From the NCBI GenBank assembly GCA_022495995.1, contig JAFEMH010000930.1, positions 499,001-563,000 on the forward strand: a stretch of 64,000 nucleotides of DNA, in the 5' to 3' direction. The notes beneath the pieces were generated by a model. That model searched no databases. It worked only from the letters and a program-made list of their open reading frames with translations, and had not been told where the DNA came from. The position numbers were made by a program, and so were the translations under genes. The first letter of the stretch is position 1, and the number at the start of each line of letters is the position of its first letter. Below are positions 42,763-56,842 of the stretch, in pieces. The stretch comes from Adenophora triphylla var. japonica. Its lineage: Eukaryota; Streptophyta; Magnoliopsida; Asterales; Campanulaceae.

Positions 42763-44678
42763 CTAGACTAGGGTCTACCTATCCTTAAGTGAGAAAAAAA
42801 AAAGAAAAAGAAAAAAAATAGTCTCTCAGTCAACCTTCGTAGGTCTCTAGTACTTTTTCTCTTTCAATCAGGATCCTCCTACGGACATTTATGTAATAAA
42901 TCTTTAATTTTCTATAAAAGAGTCTTCTTCTTTTCTTGCTAGACTTAAGACATTATTTGCACACCTACATTACATTTAATGAAATGGTTTTATTTTATAT
43001 GATCACTTGCATTGCTCAACAAATAATCTCTCGAAATAATTAACATTCTGATTAATCGGTGTGAGAAAGTCAACTAATGCCTCCAGGTTCTTTGCTTACT
43101 CCGTCAAAGGTTTCCATCAAGCCATACACTTTCCTTACCCCATCAAAAGGCCTTCATCAAACAGACACTTTCCCCAAACCATGCCCCCACCTTCATCTTG
43201 ACCAAGTCAGCGACGACCCGGCAACATCAAAAAGGGACAACAAGAGGTCACTCAGCTTCGAAAGATTGACCCCGTGTTCGAGCAACAACCTAGGAGCCTG
43301 CCTTCGACCTCAAGGATGTCAAAAAAAAAAAAAAAAAAAAAATTCAAGCAAGGGGCCCGCCTTGGCCCTGCAAGTGCTTCAAACAAAAGAAAAAAAATCA
43401 GATCCACAAAAAGAGTAATACCAAGCTTGGCTGAAAATCCCAAAAAAGGGTGATATGCAAGAAGGGCAGGGTTGCACATGAAAAAGATAGATGAAAAAAA
43501 TGCAGTGCAAAAAGAGTAATAGATTAGCTGAAAACCCAAGAGGGATTATGCTAGGCAAAAAAGGCGGGTTGCACATAAAAAAATAAGATAAATCATAAAT
43601 ACCCAGCTAGGCTGAAAATCCCAAAAAAGGGCAGTCTAGGCAAAAAACAGGGTTGCACAAAAAAAAATGAGGCCAAGGACCCAGCACCGCCCATCAAAAG
43701 CTTGACGGACAGGCAAAATCAAAGCTCAGAGAATGAAAGTTGTCGATAACAATGGGGCGGTCGAAGCAAAGCCAGAAGCATTTCATAAGCCTGTAGGCAC
43801 GTGCAAATCCTTTCTCCCCCAATGAAAGAGGAAGCAATCAGAAGCAGTCGTCCAAGAATGACTTGGTCAAGGAATCATCCCGAGGCCCACGCCTCATCAT
43901 CCAGTCATCTCATCCTAAGCCTTTTCACTAAAGGAACCACAAATCCCATTTCCCAAACACAGTCTGGCCAAGGACGAACTACGGCGACCTGAGCTCCTCA
44001 CAATGAGGGGAACGTAGGCAACCAGAAATGGTCCGGTCATAAGTATATACAAATTCCCGAAAACCCGGTCTCATTAAATGACCTTTTCCATAAACACAGT
44101 CAAATCCCAGAAAACGCGGTCTCATCAATGACCTCCCTATACACAAACTTTTCTTTCACACCAGCCAACCTTGATCCGCGACATTGGTTGACTTTCTCCT
44201 CATGATTAATAAGAATGTTTTTTTTTCAATATGCGAAGTTAGTGGTTGAATAACACCGAACATTAATAAAGGGTTTTAAGCAATCTTACATGATCATTGT
44301 AAAATAAAACAAGTTTTCAGATGTCTTGACAAGTCTTCTTCTTACATTCTTAGGAAAAATAGTGCCTAAACACTGATTTTCTGTCAACAGGGGCTTCCAT
44401 ACACTTTTACAAAGGCCTATGGCTATGCTTATACTCTCTCAAAAGAGTCAAACCCAAAGCGAGTTTTTGCTGCCTACATCAAATAAGGCCATCGAAATAA
44501 CACAAAAATTGGGATCTATTCCCACCTTTCGAAAAAAATATGCCCCTCGCATGTATAAATTTCTAAGAATCTTTCTCTTTCAGCATATCTTCTTAAGGTT
44601 GAAAGCAATTGGCTAAAAAAAAAAAAAAGAATTAAGATGGGTTTTCCTACTTCTCTATCAATTCAACATACAGGTACG
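42763..44678. repeat. Mirror of 39,875-41,756: spacer, ~103-bp repeats, structured motif
   Basis: It contains the duplicated catcaaaaggccttcatcaa block (about 43,110-43,165), three repeat units (43,400-43,670) and structured motif copy i (43,977-44,020, + strand, with intact CCTCA-CAA-TGAGG inner stem). No gene. Confidence 0.8.
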
Positions 44679-45739
44679 CCATATAGAAAACGATGTTTTA
44701 GCCACTAGTATTGGCCACTGGATAATTTCAGTTGCTAAATGATTAACCAATTTGCAAACCATATGTTATAGTTGCTAATTTGGTTCAGGATTGCAAACCA
44801 AACCCTACTGTATCAACATTAGCAACAAATTCGCAACCAATTTCATTAAGTAGCTAATTTTGTATCTAAATTGTAACGAGAACTGTCTTAGTGGCATGTA
44901 GTCGCTAGATTTATTTACTAATCAATAGCTAAATATAATAAAAAAAACTAACGAATGTTATAAAAAATTATTAGTGGCTACTCTGGTAGCTAAATTTAAA
45001 TAACTTAGTCGGTAGCCATTTAGTTGCTATCCAATATGTTATATCAACATTAGACTTTTTTTGTAGTGATCTTTTTTTTCAAAAAATGTATATAAAAAAG
45101 ATAGAAAAGACTAAAAAATGAAAGTATAAGAAGAAAAGAGGGACGGACTACCCTTTATTTATTTTTAATTTTTATTGACAAGAAACAACGATTTCAAACC
45201 TTTTTTATTCCTGATTTTTTTCAAAATATGTATGCAAAAAAGATAAAGAAAAAAAACTAAACAAATAAAAGTATATAAAAGAAAAGAGGGACGAACTACC
45301 CTTGCACTACTACATTTTCGGACAAGTGATATAACATAAAATGCATCAAATGCAACAATGCTTTAGAATGTGATTACATTGTTTCATTAATGCAACGGTT
45401 TGCTTGAGCTATTACAACAACTATGGCTTATCCATTTCCTTAGACTTGTATCCATTACATGAAATTCTTCTGATATATAACGCCATCAATAAAGCCCTTG
45501 CATGTATATTACTTTGCCAATATGCATTCTATGCCATTATAATGCAGATAAATGTACTAATCCAGACGCCTTCGATAACACCCACTTACATTAAGTTACT
45601 TAGCGTTGCATCTATATCTTCTAATGTAAATTATTATATTACTAATGCATCGCCTTCAATAACACCCTTGCATTGAGTTACTTGGCGTTGCATTGTATTC
45701 TTCTAATGCAATTGTAATATTACTAATCCAATGCCACAA

Positions 45740-46885
45740 GTCCACCGCTTGCCACTGCAACCGCTACGGTTCCTACGACTACTGTCGCTCTACCACTGCC
45801 TCCCACCGCTACTGCTACTATCATTACTTGTCCTACTTCTCCCACCGCTGCTACTCCCACCCACCACCACTACCATCAACACTACTACCACTACTACCAC
45901 TACCACCACTACTACTACCACTGCTACTAGCACGCTCCAACTGCTACTACGCTCCTGCCGCCACCGCTCCTGCTACCCTCTTCCCAGTCCTGCCTCTCCC
46001 ATACCCCGCCCGCTCTCCCGCCCGCCGGCCGCCCGCTCCACCACTACCGTGGCTGCCCCACCGTCCACACTACCACTACTGCCGCTACTACTACCACCAC
46101 TACAACCACTACAACTACTCACTACTCCACTTATACTGCTCCAGTCCTCCTCTCACTCCAGGCCCGGCTCTACCACCACTGCTGCTCAGCCAGCCACCAC
46201 TCCAGCTACCAGTCACCATCTCCCCCACTCCACCGCTGCCACCGCTACCACCAGCTACCGCTATCACCACTACTACTACCACCACTAACCACTATAACTA
46301 CTATCACTACTGCCGCCACTACTACTACTCTCTGGCGCCCGCTGCTGCCGCCGTTCTTACTCACAGGCGGCCACAGCGCTGCACTCCACGGTCTCTCGCT
46401 ACCACTGCCACCGCTACCAGTAGTCTCCACTCACAACTACTACTCCCGCTACTACTGCACTACTACCACCACTACTCCCTCTCTCCCACTACTCTGCTAC
46501 CAGCTCCCACTACTATCACCAGCTATCACCACTACCACCAGCACGCTATTTCTCCAGTACCGCTACTACAACTGCTACTCACAACCCCAGCACCACTACC
46601 ACCGCCACTCTGCCGCCACTGCTGCCAGCTACCCACCAAGCCTCTAGCACTGCCTCCTCCCTGCAACTCCCTACTACCGCTCTCCTACCAGCCTGTGGCT
46701 ACCACTACCTCCGGCACTGCGCCACCACTACCACCACTACCACAACTGCACTACTCACCACTGCTACCAGCTCACCGCTCTACCACTCCTGCCGCACTAG
46801 CTACACTAGCCGCTACCACCGCGCTCCAACTACCAGGCCACTACTACTCCCGCTACTGCCTCTGCCAACTACTACCAGTAGGCTG
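45740..46885 (-). repeat. CCA/CTA microsatellite, mirror of the GTN tract, heavily interrupted
   Basis: The same tract as 37,690-38,825 but peppered with extra C and CC (for example cccgccggccgcccg). It opens long Pro/Leu/Tyr/His frames that are not genes. Confidence 0.85.
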
Positions 46886-47080
46886 CCGGTTATGACTTTC
46901 GACGCCGCTGCAAAGGCAGGCCCGAATTTAACCGATTTGGATTCATGGCAGTTCGACGGTTACGGACAAATTTACAACCTGTTTGGTCATCCCTAACAAA
47001 AACATAGTTATATGCGAAGTAAGTTGTTGTTATAATAATTATATATAATAATTATGATGAACATGCGAAAATTATCTATG

Positions 47081-47086
<6 letters not shown>

Positions 47087-47150
<64 letters not shown>
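47087..47150. repeat. (TA)n tract, mirror of 37,402
   Basis: About 60 bases of TA. Confidence 0.95.
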
Positions 47151-47160
<10 letters not shown>

Positions 47161-47399
47161 TATATCCACTCAACATATCTCACTACTTTAATTTTTATTA
47201 CTAGACTCATAACAATTCATTCCACTAATTTCTTATCCTATTTTTCTTAAATATTGTGCCTATATATTTTTAGGAAACAATTATAATTATGAAAGGAAAA
47301 GGTATATAAAAAGGAAGGGAAGGAAAGAAAAGAAAAAGAAAAGAAAAGAAAAGAAAAAGGGCATAAACTTAGCGACAGGGCGCCAGGCCAAAGAACCCC

Positions 47400-50365
47400 A
47401 CAATTTTCAGAAGACTCCTCATTTCCACGCATGTCTCCGACCTTTTCTGCTCTCAGAGATAGATCTTCTCTTTCAAGAAAAATCAATCTGTTCAGTTTAT
47501 TCATGTTCAGAGGTGAGTCTTCCTCCTCAATTGTTGACATTAGTTGCAGGTATTTTTCTTATTATTTTACTTAATTTTGTTGAAAGCCCTAATTCATATG
47601 ATTGTGGTACATTTCTACCAACTCTGTATATGTTTTTGCACGCAGTTGAGTTGTATGATTTCTTCATTTTGTATGTTGTTGATTTGATTCAATGCACGTA
47701 GTGTTCATTTATTTTTCTTGGTTTGAGTTGATTTTATATAGTGTTGAATTGCTGAGTTTGTTTTAAGTGAATGAAAGCAAACAATTTTTGATTTACCTTT
47801 TTTTATTGATTTGTTATGCTTTGAATAAAAATAGATTTGAGTTTTTGTGATGTAAATATGTATGAGATCTGGAGTGGAATATGATTGATTTGAATGTAAT
47901 AGACTCTGTTTGGATAACTTTGGTGTTCATTTAACATTTTTTTTGATGTCTAAATTGTTTGTCTGCTTTGTTTGAATTGTATTTGAAGTTCAGGTGCATG
48001 CTGCGTAGTGGGGGTCTGGAGAAACGTATGAGTTTTGGTTATTAATCCTGTTTTGTGATTTTGGGGTGGATTTCATTTTGAAGCTCATGGTTGATTTGCA
48101 AAGTAAGGTTAGTCTGCAAGGTCTGATCAAGTCATGATTATGATGATTTGACTTGAACATAGGTTAGGCCTTATATAATTGCCCTCCAGTAGTCACTCTC
48201 TTTCTCACCAGCAACAACTTGTGGATCTCCCCCATCCTTTAAGGCGAGTTGCACATCCTGACAGGCTGGGAATACACCTTTGGGGCTTATCTGGAAGGAT
48301 CAGAATTACAGGTACAATATGTCATGGATACCAATGGTAGTGGGCAGGTTCCAGTTCAGCAACGGGTGGCTTCTAGCATCTCTTCCCCTGAGTGTGCTTT
48401 ATAGCTTGGGTTATGCTAATGTGGCTTGTTTATAAGCTGTTTCATAATATGCGTGAGACGGGTATAGTGGCTGCATCATCGTTTGTAAATTTTAAGGACC
48501 CAGGCACTCTTGGGAAGCGATCATGGCGGGAACTCGGTTTTTCCTAATGAGCTATATTGGATATTGCTGTAACTTATATGGCAGTCGTTCCCTTTCTACC
48601 CGTATAATGTCCCAAAGTTTTCTGTCTTGTACACACTAGAAAAGAGTTTCATGGAATCTTCTTGTTTGTTAAGGCGAAGGTACATAAGATGACCATTAAT
48701 GGCTTATGTAATTGTTAAGTTCCCTAGTTTATCAAATATACCCAAATTGGGGTTGCTTTGCTTGCGGTAGTTTAGAAGGGTTATTTACAAGATAACTGAT
48801 AACAAAATGGTATAGTCATCTTTAAACTTAAATATATTTCGTATCGGGATGGTTTAAGGGTTGCTGATTCTTCCGTTCCTACTGGATGGGCAGGTTGTTT
48901 TTGGAGCTATCAAGATGATGGGAAACAATAACATATGATGATCCTCCTGTTATATTGGATCCGTAGAGTGGGGATTTCATTCAAAAGGTATATCGACTAT
49001 GATTCAGGCTACATGCTTCACTTGATTGAGCGGTGGTTGCAAGTTGTTATGTCTGTCAGACTTCAAATACATTCAATAGAGTCAGTAAAAATATACCTGA
49101 TGAATGGCCAATTTGCAATCATCCAGTTACGATTTTACATGTCATATTTTTGGATGAAGTATTGGATATGATTCCTTTTTTCTAAGTTGTAGGCTTTGGT
49201 CATATTGACTTTAGAAACCGCTAGTAAGTTTCTGGAAATCATTTTGGAAGAATAATTTTTTACTTTTTGTGATTTAAAATGTGTTTTGTTCCTTTGTTTA
49301 ATATTGCATTCTAAATATTACATGCTTCTCTATGCTTATCTTTATGAACTTATTGAGTTATTAGTATGGAGTATGACTTCTTGAGACAGGCTCCACTCCC
49401 CCTTTCAAAGAGAAAAAAGTTTATGGAGGCTGATAGTTGTCCTCATTTTCATTGAACATACTTTCATTAACACCAGGTTTACCATTTTTTCTTGGGGTAA
49501 ATCATTTTTTTCCTAATAAACTCCAAGTTCATTAAGTCTATTTTTAAAAAATTCAGGCAGAACTACAAACTCCAATAATCTTGTGCTTTTTGTTGTTAGT
49601 GAAGGAGGATTAATTTTTATTTGAAGAGAAACTGGAGAAGGCGGATCTGCATTTATATAACAAAGTCAATCATGCAATGCTTTTGCAGACATTTATTCTA
49701 AGGTTAGGAATATTTTGACTTCTTTCTCTATGTTGTAAGTTCTGCTTCTAATCATGTTGAGAAAGTATACTATTCGTTTTGTTTACTTCAATAGTTGAAG
49801 ATGTTAATGTTGATTTGGTTTACTTCATTCCCTTTTTTATCAATTGCTCTATGTTCTACTTCTTGTGGTAATATTGAGTGTGTAGGGGCCTGGGAACATG
49901 GTCTTGTATATATGATGTTAGGGGATTTACTTTGAAGGTGTATGTAGTTGTTTTCTCAGATTTGCAGAAATGGGATGGAAGAAGATATTTGGAGGACAGC
50001 TATTTTATTTTAATGTCTACACTCCAGAAATTGATCTTTTTGGTCAAGGAAACTGAACAGACAGGCTTCTCAATCTATCCAGGATAAGACCCTCTCATGA
50101 CTGGACTTATAGCATCAAGAAGTTACAGCAACTTATGGGCGAGACTCGCCACAGAGAGGTGGGGGCTCGCCACAGAGAAGTTGAGGCTCAGGTGGAGAAG
50201 ATGAGGCAGTGGGTCGCGGGCAAGAGATGCACACTAGAATGGAGGAAATGATGGAAACACAGAAAATAATGCATCAAACTCAAATTGACATGTACAAGCC
50301 CGGCTGGCGCGAGTGTTATCTTACTCCCAAAACGGATCATCCTCGCTCTCGCGGGTCTTAGAACT
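47400..50365 (+). pseudogene. Captured gene fragment in CACTA, right-arm copy
   Basis: Exon-like blocks match the left copy: TNGSGQVPVQQR (about 48,330), an altered LELSR-type exon (about 48,900), a broken ESVKIYLMNGQFA block (about 49,080-49,170), a GGLIFI-type block (about 49,600-49,690) and the ALARVLS-type tail (about 50,260-50,360). All carry more indels than the left arm. Product not recognised. Confidence 0.5.
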
Positions 50366-50513
50366 TTAACCTTCCATGCCACTTTATGGATAAATCCCAT
50401 CTTGTAATGTTTAGTATTATGTGTTATGTTTTATTTGAATTAAGAGGAGTTGAGAAGTAGTCCTTAATTATTTATTTAGTATTTTATAATGTTTTATTTG
50501 AATCATGAATGCT

Positions 50514-50626
<113 letters not shown>

Positions 50627-51113
50627 ATGTCACTAATTTAGGTATATATTATTGACTTAAAATTTTTTGTCTGATACAATCTTGTAGTCACTTTTACCAA
50701 ATTTAGCATCTAATATGAAATGTATAAAATATAATTATATATAGTTTAGTAAAAAAATATAATACATTGAGAAAATTAATATTATTGATTAGTAACTTTT
50801 TAGCCACAAAATATTGGTTGGTGGAAGGTTGCAAAACTTTGAGCAACTGATTTTCTGTTGAATTTCATTTATTAAATATTGGCCAATTGGCAAGCTCTAA
50901 TGATGGGATCAGCTAATTTTCACCGATGATAAAATTGCTTTTTTTCACTTTTGCCACTATATTCTACGTTACTAAATTTACTACCTACATTTAGCAGCTT
51001 CTTTTGAAAGCTGAATGCTTTAGTGGCTAAGTTGCAATTTAGCCTCGATTACGTTGAAGATTAGCCACTAATTTAGGCTGTGGCTAAAACATGTTTTTGC
51101 TCTTTTAGTAGTG

Positions 51114-52865
51114 TTACTCCTTGGAACTCTTCAAAAGTTTGGATCTTTGCCAGAGCATTAGATTTAACTAGGGCTTCTTTAGCCATTTTTGGATTTGGCG
51201 TCAAATTCTTCCACTAGGTCCCTAAGATGGATTCAGTCTTCGTCGGGTTAACCCCAGGATCACTTCCGCAGTCCCAGTCAGATTTTGAAGCTTTACTCAG
51301 TCAGCAGAGGATGGAGCTGGCAAGTCAGCAAAACCTAAGACTTCGCATCGCTCAGTTTCGTCCAAGCAGGCTTTACAAATGAAAGGATCTTTCCTTGCTT
51401 TGGTAAGACATGGAGCTTTCCAGAAAGTTTTTTTTTCCTGGAATTAGACTCCGATAAGTTGCATCCAATCCCTAGAAGAGAGGTTTGGTCACTTCGACAT
51501 CTTGCTTTAAGTCTTTGGTTATAAAAGCACTATCAGACATCAGCTTCAAATGCCGGAGTGTGAGGAAAGGAACAGATTCCTCGGCCTAGACACCGAGGTT
51601 TAAAACTCCAGTCTCAGCCCAAGAGGGAATCTTAGTCCACGTGTTGACAACATGCCCTCACAAACAGACAAATAGTTCAGTCCGCACCTGCCCAAGGAAT
51701 GCAACCCCACCTCGCTTGAAACCCGTCTTAAACACATTCCCATATGTTGTACATCCGTAATCACCCGGTCTCTACCATTTGCTTCCAAGAAAAAATCACC
51801 CTAGGCTCAAGTAATCGTGCCACTTGCTAATAATACATTTTCTCCAAAAGCGCCTTCGTTACTTCCGTTATAACAAGATAACACCGCGCAGACTGATTGA
51901 TCAAAAATCCAAGGCTTTGGCTACCTCTATCACAGATTCGAGAAGTGACATAAGCTCAAGTTTTCCAGCTATAGCCTGCTCTACTCTACTCGATAGTGGC
52001 GACGTTAACTTTTGGGCTTCCTCAAGGTGACGACCTCCACTCAATCGTCAAACCTCAAGGATCCTAGACATCGTTCCTCAACTGTCTAGATGAAGCTTGA
52101 ACTGGCCGAATGGCAAGGCTTGGATTCCTTCGGGATACGTAGGTAGCCTTTCATTAAAAAGGTTACAGCCAGTATGGAGCCACTCTTGGTCACCTTTTCT
52201 TTCCCCGTTCTCCAATGGTGCATAAGCTTTTCATAAAAGTCCAATTTTTTGACCACATTGGTCACCCCTTTTGATTTGGCACATTCCTAGTAGGATCGGT
52301 TGTTTGACCTCCTAGGTCACCCCGTTTCCATCCTTATAGGAAGGGACCAAATATCTCTTTGCCATTGTCCCAAGGAGGCCAGGTAGGTGACCTCTTTTGG
52401 TCACCCAATTCCAACCTGTGTCTGCAATTCCATTCCAGTTCCAAGGGCAATGAAAAGCACAGTTCAGGCTTAATGAGTCGCGCGACATAACAAGCCAAGT
52501 CGCGCGACATAACAAGCCACATCAGACATCAGACATCAGCAGTATACTGCTTTCCCCAGGGCAATCCCCGACATGTCAATAGCTGCAAATGCCATCCATC
52601 CACTTCTCAAATGCATAAGGGAGGGTTCATTTACCCCATGTACACCCATTGCATTCATATTCAAGCCAAAAATCCATTCAAGTCATTCAATTCAAGCCAA
52701 ATACCATACCATCGTCATTTCATAAGTGCGTGCAAAATGCATAACAATGTACATACAAAATAAAATAGGCCAAATCCAAAAGATGTGCATAACAAAAATA
52801 ACATGATGTTTTCCCAAAAAGGGTACAATAACCAAAAAGTCATAAAAATCTAAGGGGAAAGGGGG
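51114..52865. other. Mirror of 31,916-33,571
   Basis: It holds two GTCGCGCGAC palindromes (about 52,477 and 52,500), both intact, and a decayed structured motif (about 52,100-52,150) that has lost its CTACG arm but keeps gggatacgtagg. No gene. Confidence 0.65.
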
Positions 52866-55297
52866 CTACTCTGAGTCATCTCCATCATCCTCTCCATCAT
52901 CATCCTCTCCATCATCTTCATCCTCGCCGTCATCCTCAACCTCCTCAGGCTCATCGTCGGGATCGTCAGAAGGTGCCTCATAAGCTATGGTCTCCGTGCG
53001 ATAATAATCATCAAGCTCAGTGATAACAGTGGAGTCAAGCTCATAGTCTGTGGCCGTCTCAGCTCCACCATCCTCATCCTCATCATCATCATCAATCTCA
53101 ATGGGTCTGTGAAGAGGCACATTTGGCCTCTTCGTCCGAGGCGTCGGTCCACTAATGCCCCCGCTGGTGCCTGCGTCATCAGTGCGACTCTTCTTCTTTC
53201 TCGGCGCGGCCAGGTGGAGAGATATCGATCGAACCCCGTGATCGGCCCGATTCTTCCAAAAGCTCATACCTTTCTCGGAGCTTGCTAATCATGCCCACAG
53301 CGCCGTATAAGCCCCTCAAGTGCCTGTAAGCTCGAGCCGACACCTGCTTACAAGCGTACATAATAAGTGTCAGAATGAAGTTCTTGATAACAGAAAGAGA
53401 TGCAATCAATCCAAAAGACGTAAGGAACAGTACTTACAGATCTAGAACCTCGCGGGAGCACCAGATGAGGATGAGTATGTGACATATCAATATGAGCTCG
53501 CCTCATGCGACCGCCACCCTGGTAATCAATAAAGGTCGGGGGCAAAGGAGGTCTAGCTACATAGCCAGTCGAGGGTCCCGCGCTCTGAGCACCATAGCCA
53601 ACCCTGGTCTGTGGGGACTGAAGATGTCTAGCCACGTACAAAGTGTAGTCCCCATCCCGTGTGAAGAGATGTGCCGCCATGCCTACGATCAAAGCATCTA
53701 CATTCGCCAACTGGCGAGGCAGCCACATCCTAGCTGGAGGATCATCAGGGATCCGAGCATGCCTATTGGGCCCATGCTGTCTGTACACTCTCTCTCCTAA
53801 GTACAAGGCATCTCCGGACAAGCCCACTAACAGCTTGCGACACTCTGTCAAGTGCGCAGCATGATCTAAATCCAAATCGCCATAACGGCCAGTCCAGGGG
53901 AACATACTCAGCCTCTGTGGAATCCCTCTCAAGCACCTCAGCGTATCATGATACGAGGCCGTAATCCTGCACCTCGAACCCTCCGGTGTCCTAGTCTGTC
54001 TCCTGGCACTCTTCGTCCACCGCCTGAGAGCAGGAAAGGTGGTGGCAGGAAACTCATCCTGTATCTGCCACTCGTAACAACCAAAATACTCGAAGGCCCA
54101 AGCCTGAAAAGAAGAAGAAGAAGTCAAAACAAGGAAAAAGCGATAGAGTGAAGTGTGCCAAAGTAAAAAGGTCAAGATGAGAGAATACCTCAAAAGCCAG
54201 ATGACAGCAGGTAAAATACTTCGCCTTCCCTCTACTGACGTCATCTAGGGCCAAATACATCTCAGCTAAACCGGCCTCACCCCAGGATAGATTCCCCACG
54301 GTGTCCCAGGCTCTCAAAAGCTCCAACAGTGAAATCAAGGCAGTAGAGGCGCTGTTAATGAACAGCATGTCAGAAAAGCCTACCCATACAAAAGCCCTCG
54401 CTAATCTCTCGGCTCTCAGCCGGCTCTCAACAGGGTCATCAACGACAATGTAGTCCCTGCACTGCTCCCCAACCAAGCCATGTAGCTCCCCCAACTCATA
54501 TCCATTCCCCTTCTTGATCCGGGGAACGAAACCAAGTAAGCCCATAAAATCAGCATCAGCAATAGGCTGGGGCTCAACTCCCTGTGCAGGCTCCTCTATG
54601 TAGAGCGGCTCATCCGTAAAGGGCAGTCCTGTGATGATCGCAAAATCCAGTGGTGTGACCGTCGTCTCACCCCAAGAGAAGTGAAACGAATGAGTGGTCT
54701 CCCACCAAAACTCTCTGAATGCCCTCACCAGATCCACACTCCTCTGAGTGCCTCCGATGGCCTTCGCCATCTCAAAGAATTGCCCTAGCCCAGCAGCATA
54801 AATCATGCCCTTAGGCGAGTCCATCTGCTCCTGGCTACCCGGCAAGCTATCCCATAGCCTGCCAATCACCTCAGGGGAGCCACGGGTGCGCAATCCCTGC
54901 AAGAAAACATGGCACAAATATTAATATTTCGTGCTATTTCTTAAGATCATCCTAAGCAGAAGATAGGTCAAAACCTATCATCGAAGAGCATGCATTTTAA
55001 CATCACAGTTCCTAGGTCAATCCATGTTCACAGGCCAATTCATATAAAATGCATTGCAGTCTGGAAAATTCAAATCAAATCGATTTCACCCAAATCAAAA
55101 TTTTTCAAAAAAAACCCTAGGTTGCTTACCACATCCTTCTTCCTGACATCCGAGGTATGCTCATCGAGCTGTGGGTAGAAATCCCCTCTTCGTGCTTCCG
55201 AAAGAAAGGGCCTTTGATTCCTTTGCACCCCCTTCCTTCGAGTAGCTAATTCGGCGTGTTGAGGAGCCCTTTTGGTCGGATAGAGCCTAGGAGGCAT
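52866..55297 (-). CDS. Antisense PMD gene of element C, right-arm copy, nearly intact, four exons
   Basis: Plant mobile domain-type protein. Exon 1 is 55,297-55,130 (56 codons, MPPRLYPTKRAPQHAELATRRKG), exon 2 is 54,896-54,189 (236 codons), exon 3 is 54,103-53,438 (222 codons), exon 4 is 53,343-52,866. The three introns (about 233, 85 and 94 bp) start GT, end AG and are all phase 0. Exon 2 carries the PMD signature FWWETTHSFHFSWGETTVTPLDFAIITGLP. Exon 3 carries AWAFEYFGCYEWQIQDEFP. Exon 4 ends in a long Asp/Glu tail, possibly for binding basic proteins. The one lesion seen is an extra base in exon 4 at about 53,205. Predicted length is near 670 residues if that were absent. It is antisense to element C; PMD genes are known passengers of plant transposons. 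Cellular function is not established. Confidence 0.78.
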
Positions 55298-55844
55298 TTT
55301 CCAATTTGAATCGAACTAAAGTTGTTTGATTTCTCTAGATCCCTCTCAAATCTCCCTCTGATGTTGCTCTCTCTCTTCTCGCCGTCGCCTCCCTCTCAAT
55401 TTCAAGTCTAATTGAATTTCAAAATGGCGACTGTGCGATTTTTAATGAATCTGTCCACAGGGCCTATTATGTCGTGCGACATACTAAGCCCCTGTGGCTG
55501 ATTTTTACAATTTTGCCCCTGAAGGCTCCATTTTACAAATTTTGTCCCCCATGGGCCTGTTTTGCCCTTTTGTGCCCCTGGCATTTCTAATCATGTTCAA
55601 CCAAATTTTCCTCCAAAGGTGCCCCGAGGCCTATTTTTACAAATTTACCTCTGTGACTCATTTTATTTGCCCTTGGCATTTTCAATTCTATTTTCAAATA
55701 ATCGGGTACGTCCCGTTGCTTTATAAAAAATTATCGGGTACGTCCCATTTTCTTTACAAAAATTATCCGGGTACGTCCCACTTTTCTTTACAAAAACTAT
55801 TGATTCCTTCCTACTTCTTTACAAAATCCATCCTTTTCGCGATC
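55298..55844 (-). other. PMD 5' region, right arm
   Basis: The mirror of 28,931-29,479. CT-rich on the + strand next to the start, TATGTCG-TG-CGACATA palindrome near 55,470, and three cgtacccgat-type blocks (55,708-55,770). Plausibly promoter and 5' untranslated region of the PMD gene. No TATA box stands out. Confidence 0.45.
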
Positions 55845-56375
55845 TCCGTTATCGCCAAATGGGATAACGTTTCCTCCGGGAAATCCTCCGTTATCGCCAA
55901 ATGGGATAACGTTTCCTCCGGGAAATCCTCCGTTATCGCCAAATGGGATAACGTTTCCTCCGGGAAATCCTCCGTTATCACCAAATGGGATAACGTTTCT
56001 CTCAGAAATCTCTCCGTTATTGCAAATGGGATAACGTTTCCTCCGGGAAATCCTCCGTTATTGCCAAATGGGATAATGTTTCCTCCGGGAAATCCTCCGT
56101 TATCGCCAAATGGGATAACGTTTCCTCCAGGAAATCCTCCGTTATCACCAAATGGGATAACGTTTCCTCCGGGAAATCCTCTGTTATCGCCAAATGGGAT
56201 AACGTTTCCTCCGGGAAATCCTCCGTTATCGCCAAATGGGATAACGTTTCCTCCGAAATCCTCCGTTATCGCCAAATGGGATAACGTTTCCTCCGAAATC
56301 CTCCCATTGCTCACAAATGGGATAACGTTTCCTCCGGAAATCCTCTTCGTTATCGCCAAATGGGATAGTATTCTT
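55845..56375. repeat. Hairpin 42-bp array, right arm, about 13 units
   Basis: The same unit as the left array. Units from about 56,240 onward are about 36 bp because the ccggga of the second inverted repeat is missing, while the GTTATC/GATAAC arms remain. ORFs on both strands here are artefacts. Confidence 0.92.
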
Positions 56376-56842
56376 GTTAAAAATCTTAGTTAAAATTGCG
56401 CAGATTGTTTAGGCAATAACATTTCGACCTCTCGCGATTCTCCACAGTTACCAAGGTGAAGGAATAACATTTCCAAACTTCTTTTTTTCGCTCTCTTTCG
56501 ATCTCTCCTGTCATTCCAAGGTGAAGGAATAAAATTTCGACTCGGTAAAGAAAGCTCGAACTACGACATCAGCCTTGATTCCCTCTGTGATACAGTAGTC
56601 ACTTCAGCCTCCTGCATAGGATTCAACCAATTTGTCACATATGACGCCCCCTTTCCCCAGCTGGATTCGGAACTACGATTTTGGCTTGATTCCCATCAGG
56701 ATACGTAGGTAGCCTTTCATAAAAGGTTACCAGCCACTCGACCAGATTTGGTGCACCCAATCCGTCTCGGCATTCCGCCGATTGGATCCTTTTCTATCGA
56801 CAACCCCACTCGCCGGCAAGTGACGTTGCTCGAGGGGCTTCC
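56376..56842 (+). promoter_or_regulatory. Mirror of element C 3' region with two structured motifs
   Basis: Motif at 56,553-56,600 (decayed) and 56,669-56,715 (CTACG, then TTCCC-ATCA-GGA, then CGTAG retained). It precedes the LTR start. Confidence 0.55.

Noticed and set aside
45693..46895. 400-codon Pro/Leu/Tyr/Thr ORF
   Set aside because: Mirror of the microsatellite with inserted C bases; no domain and biased composition.
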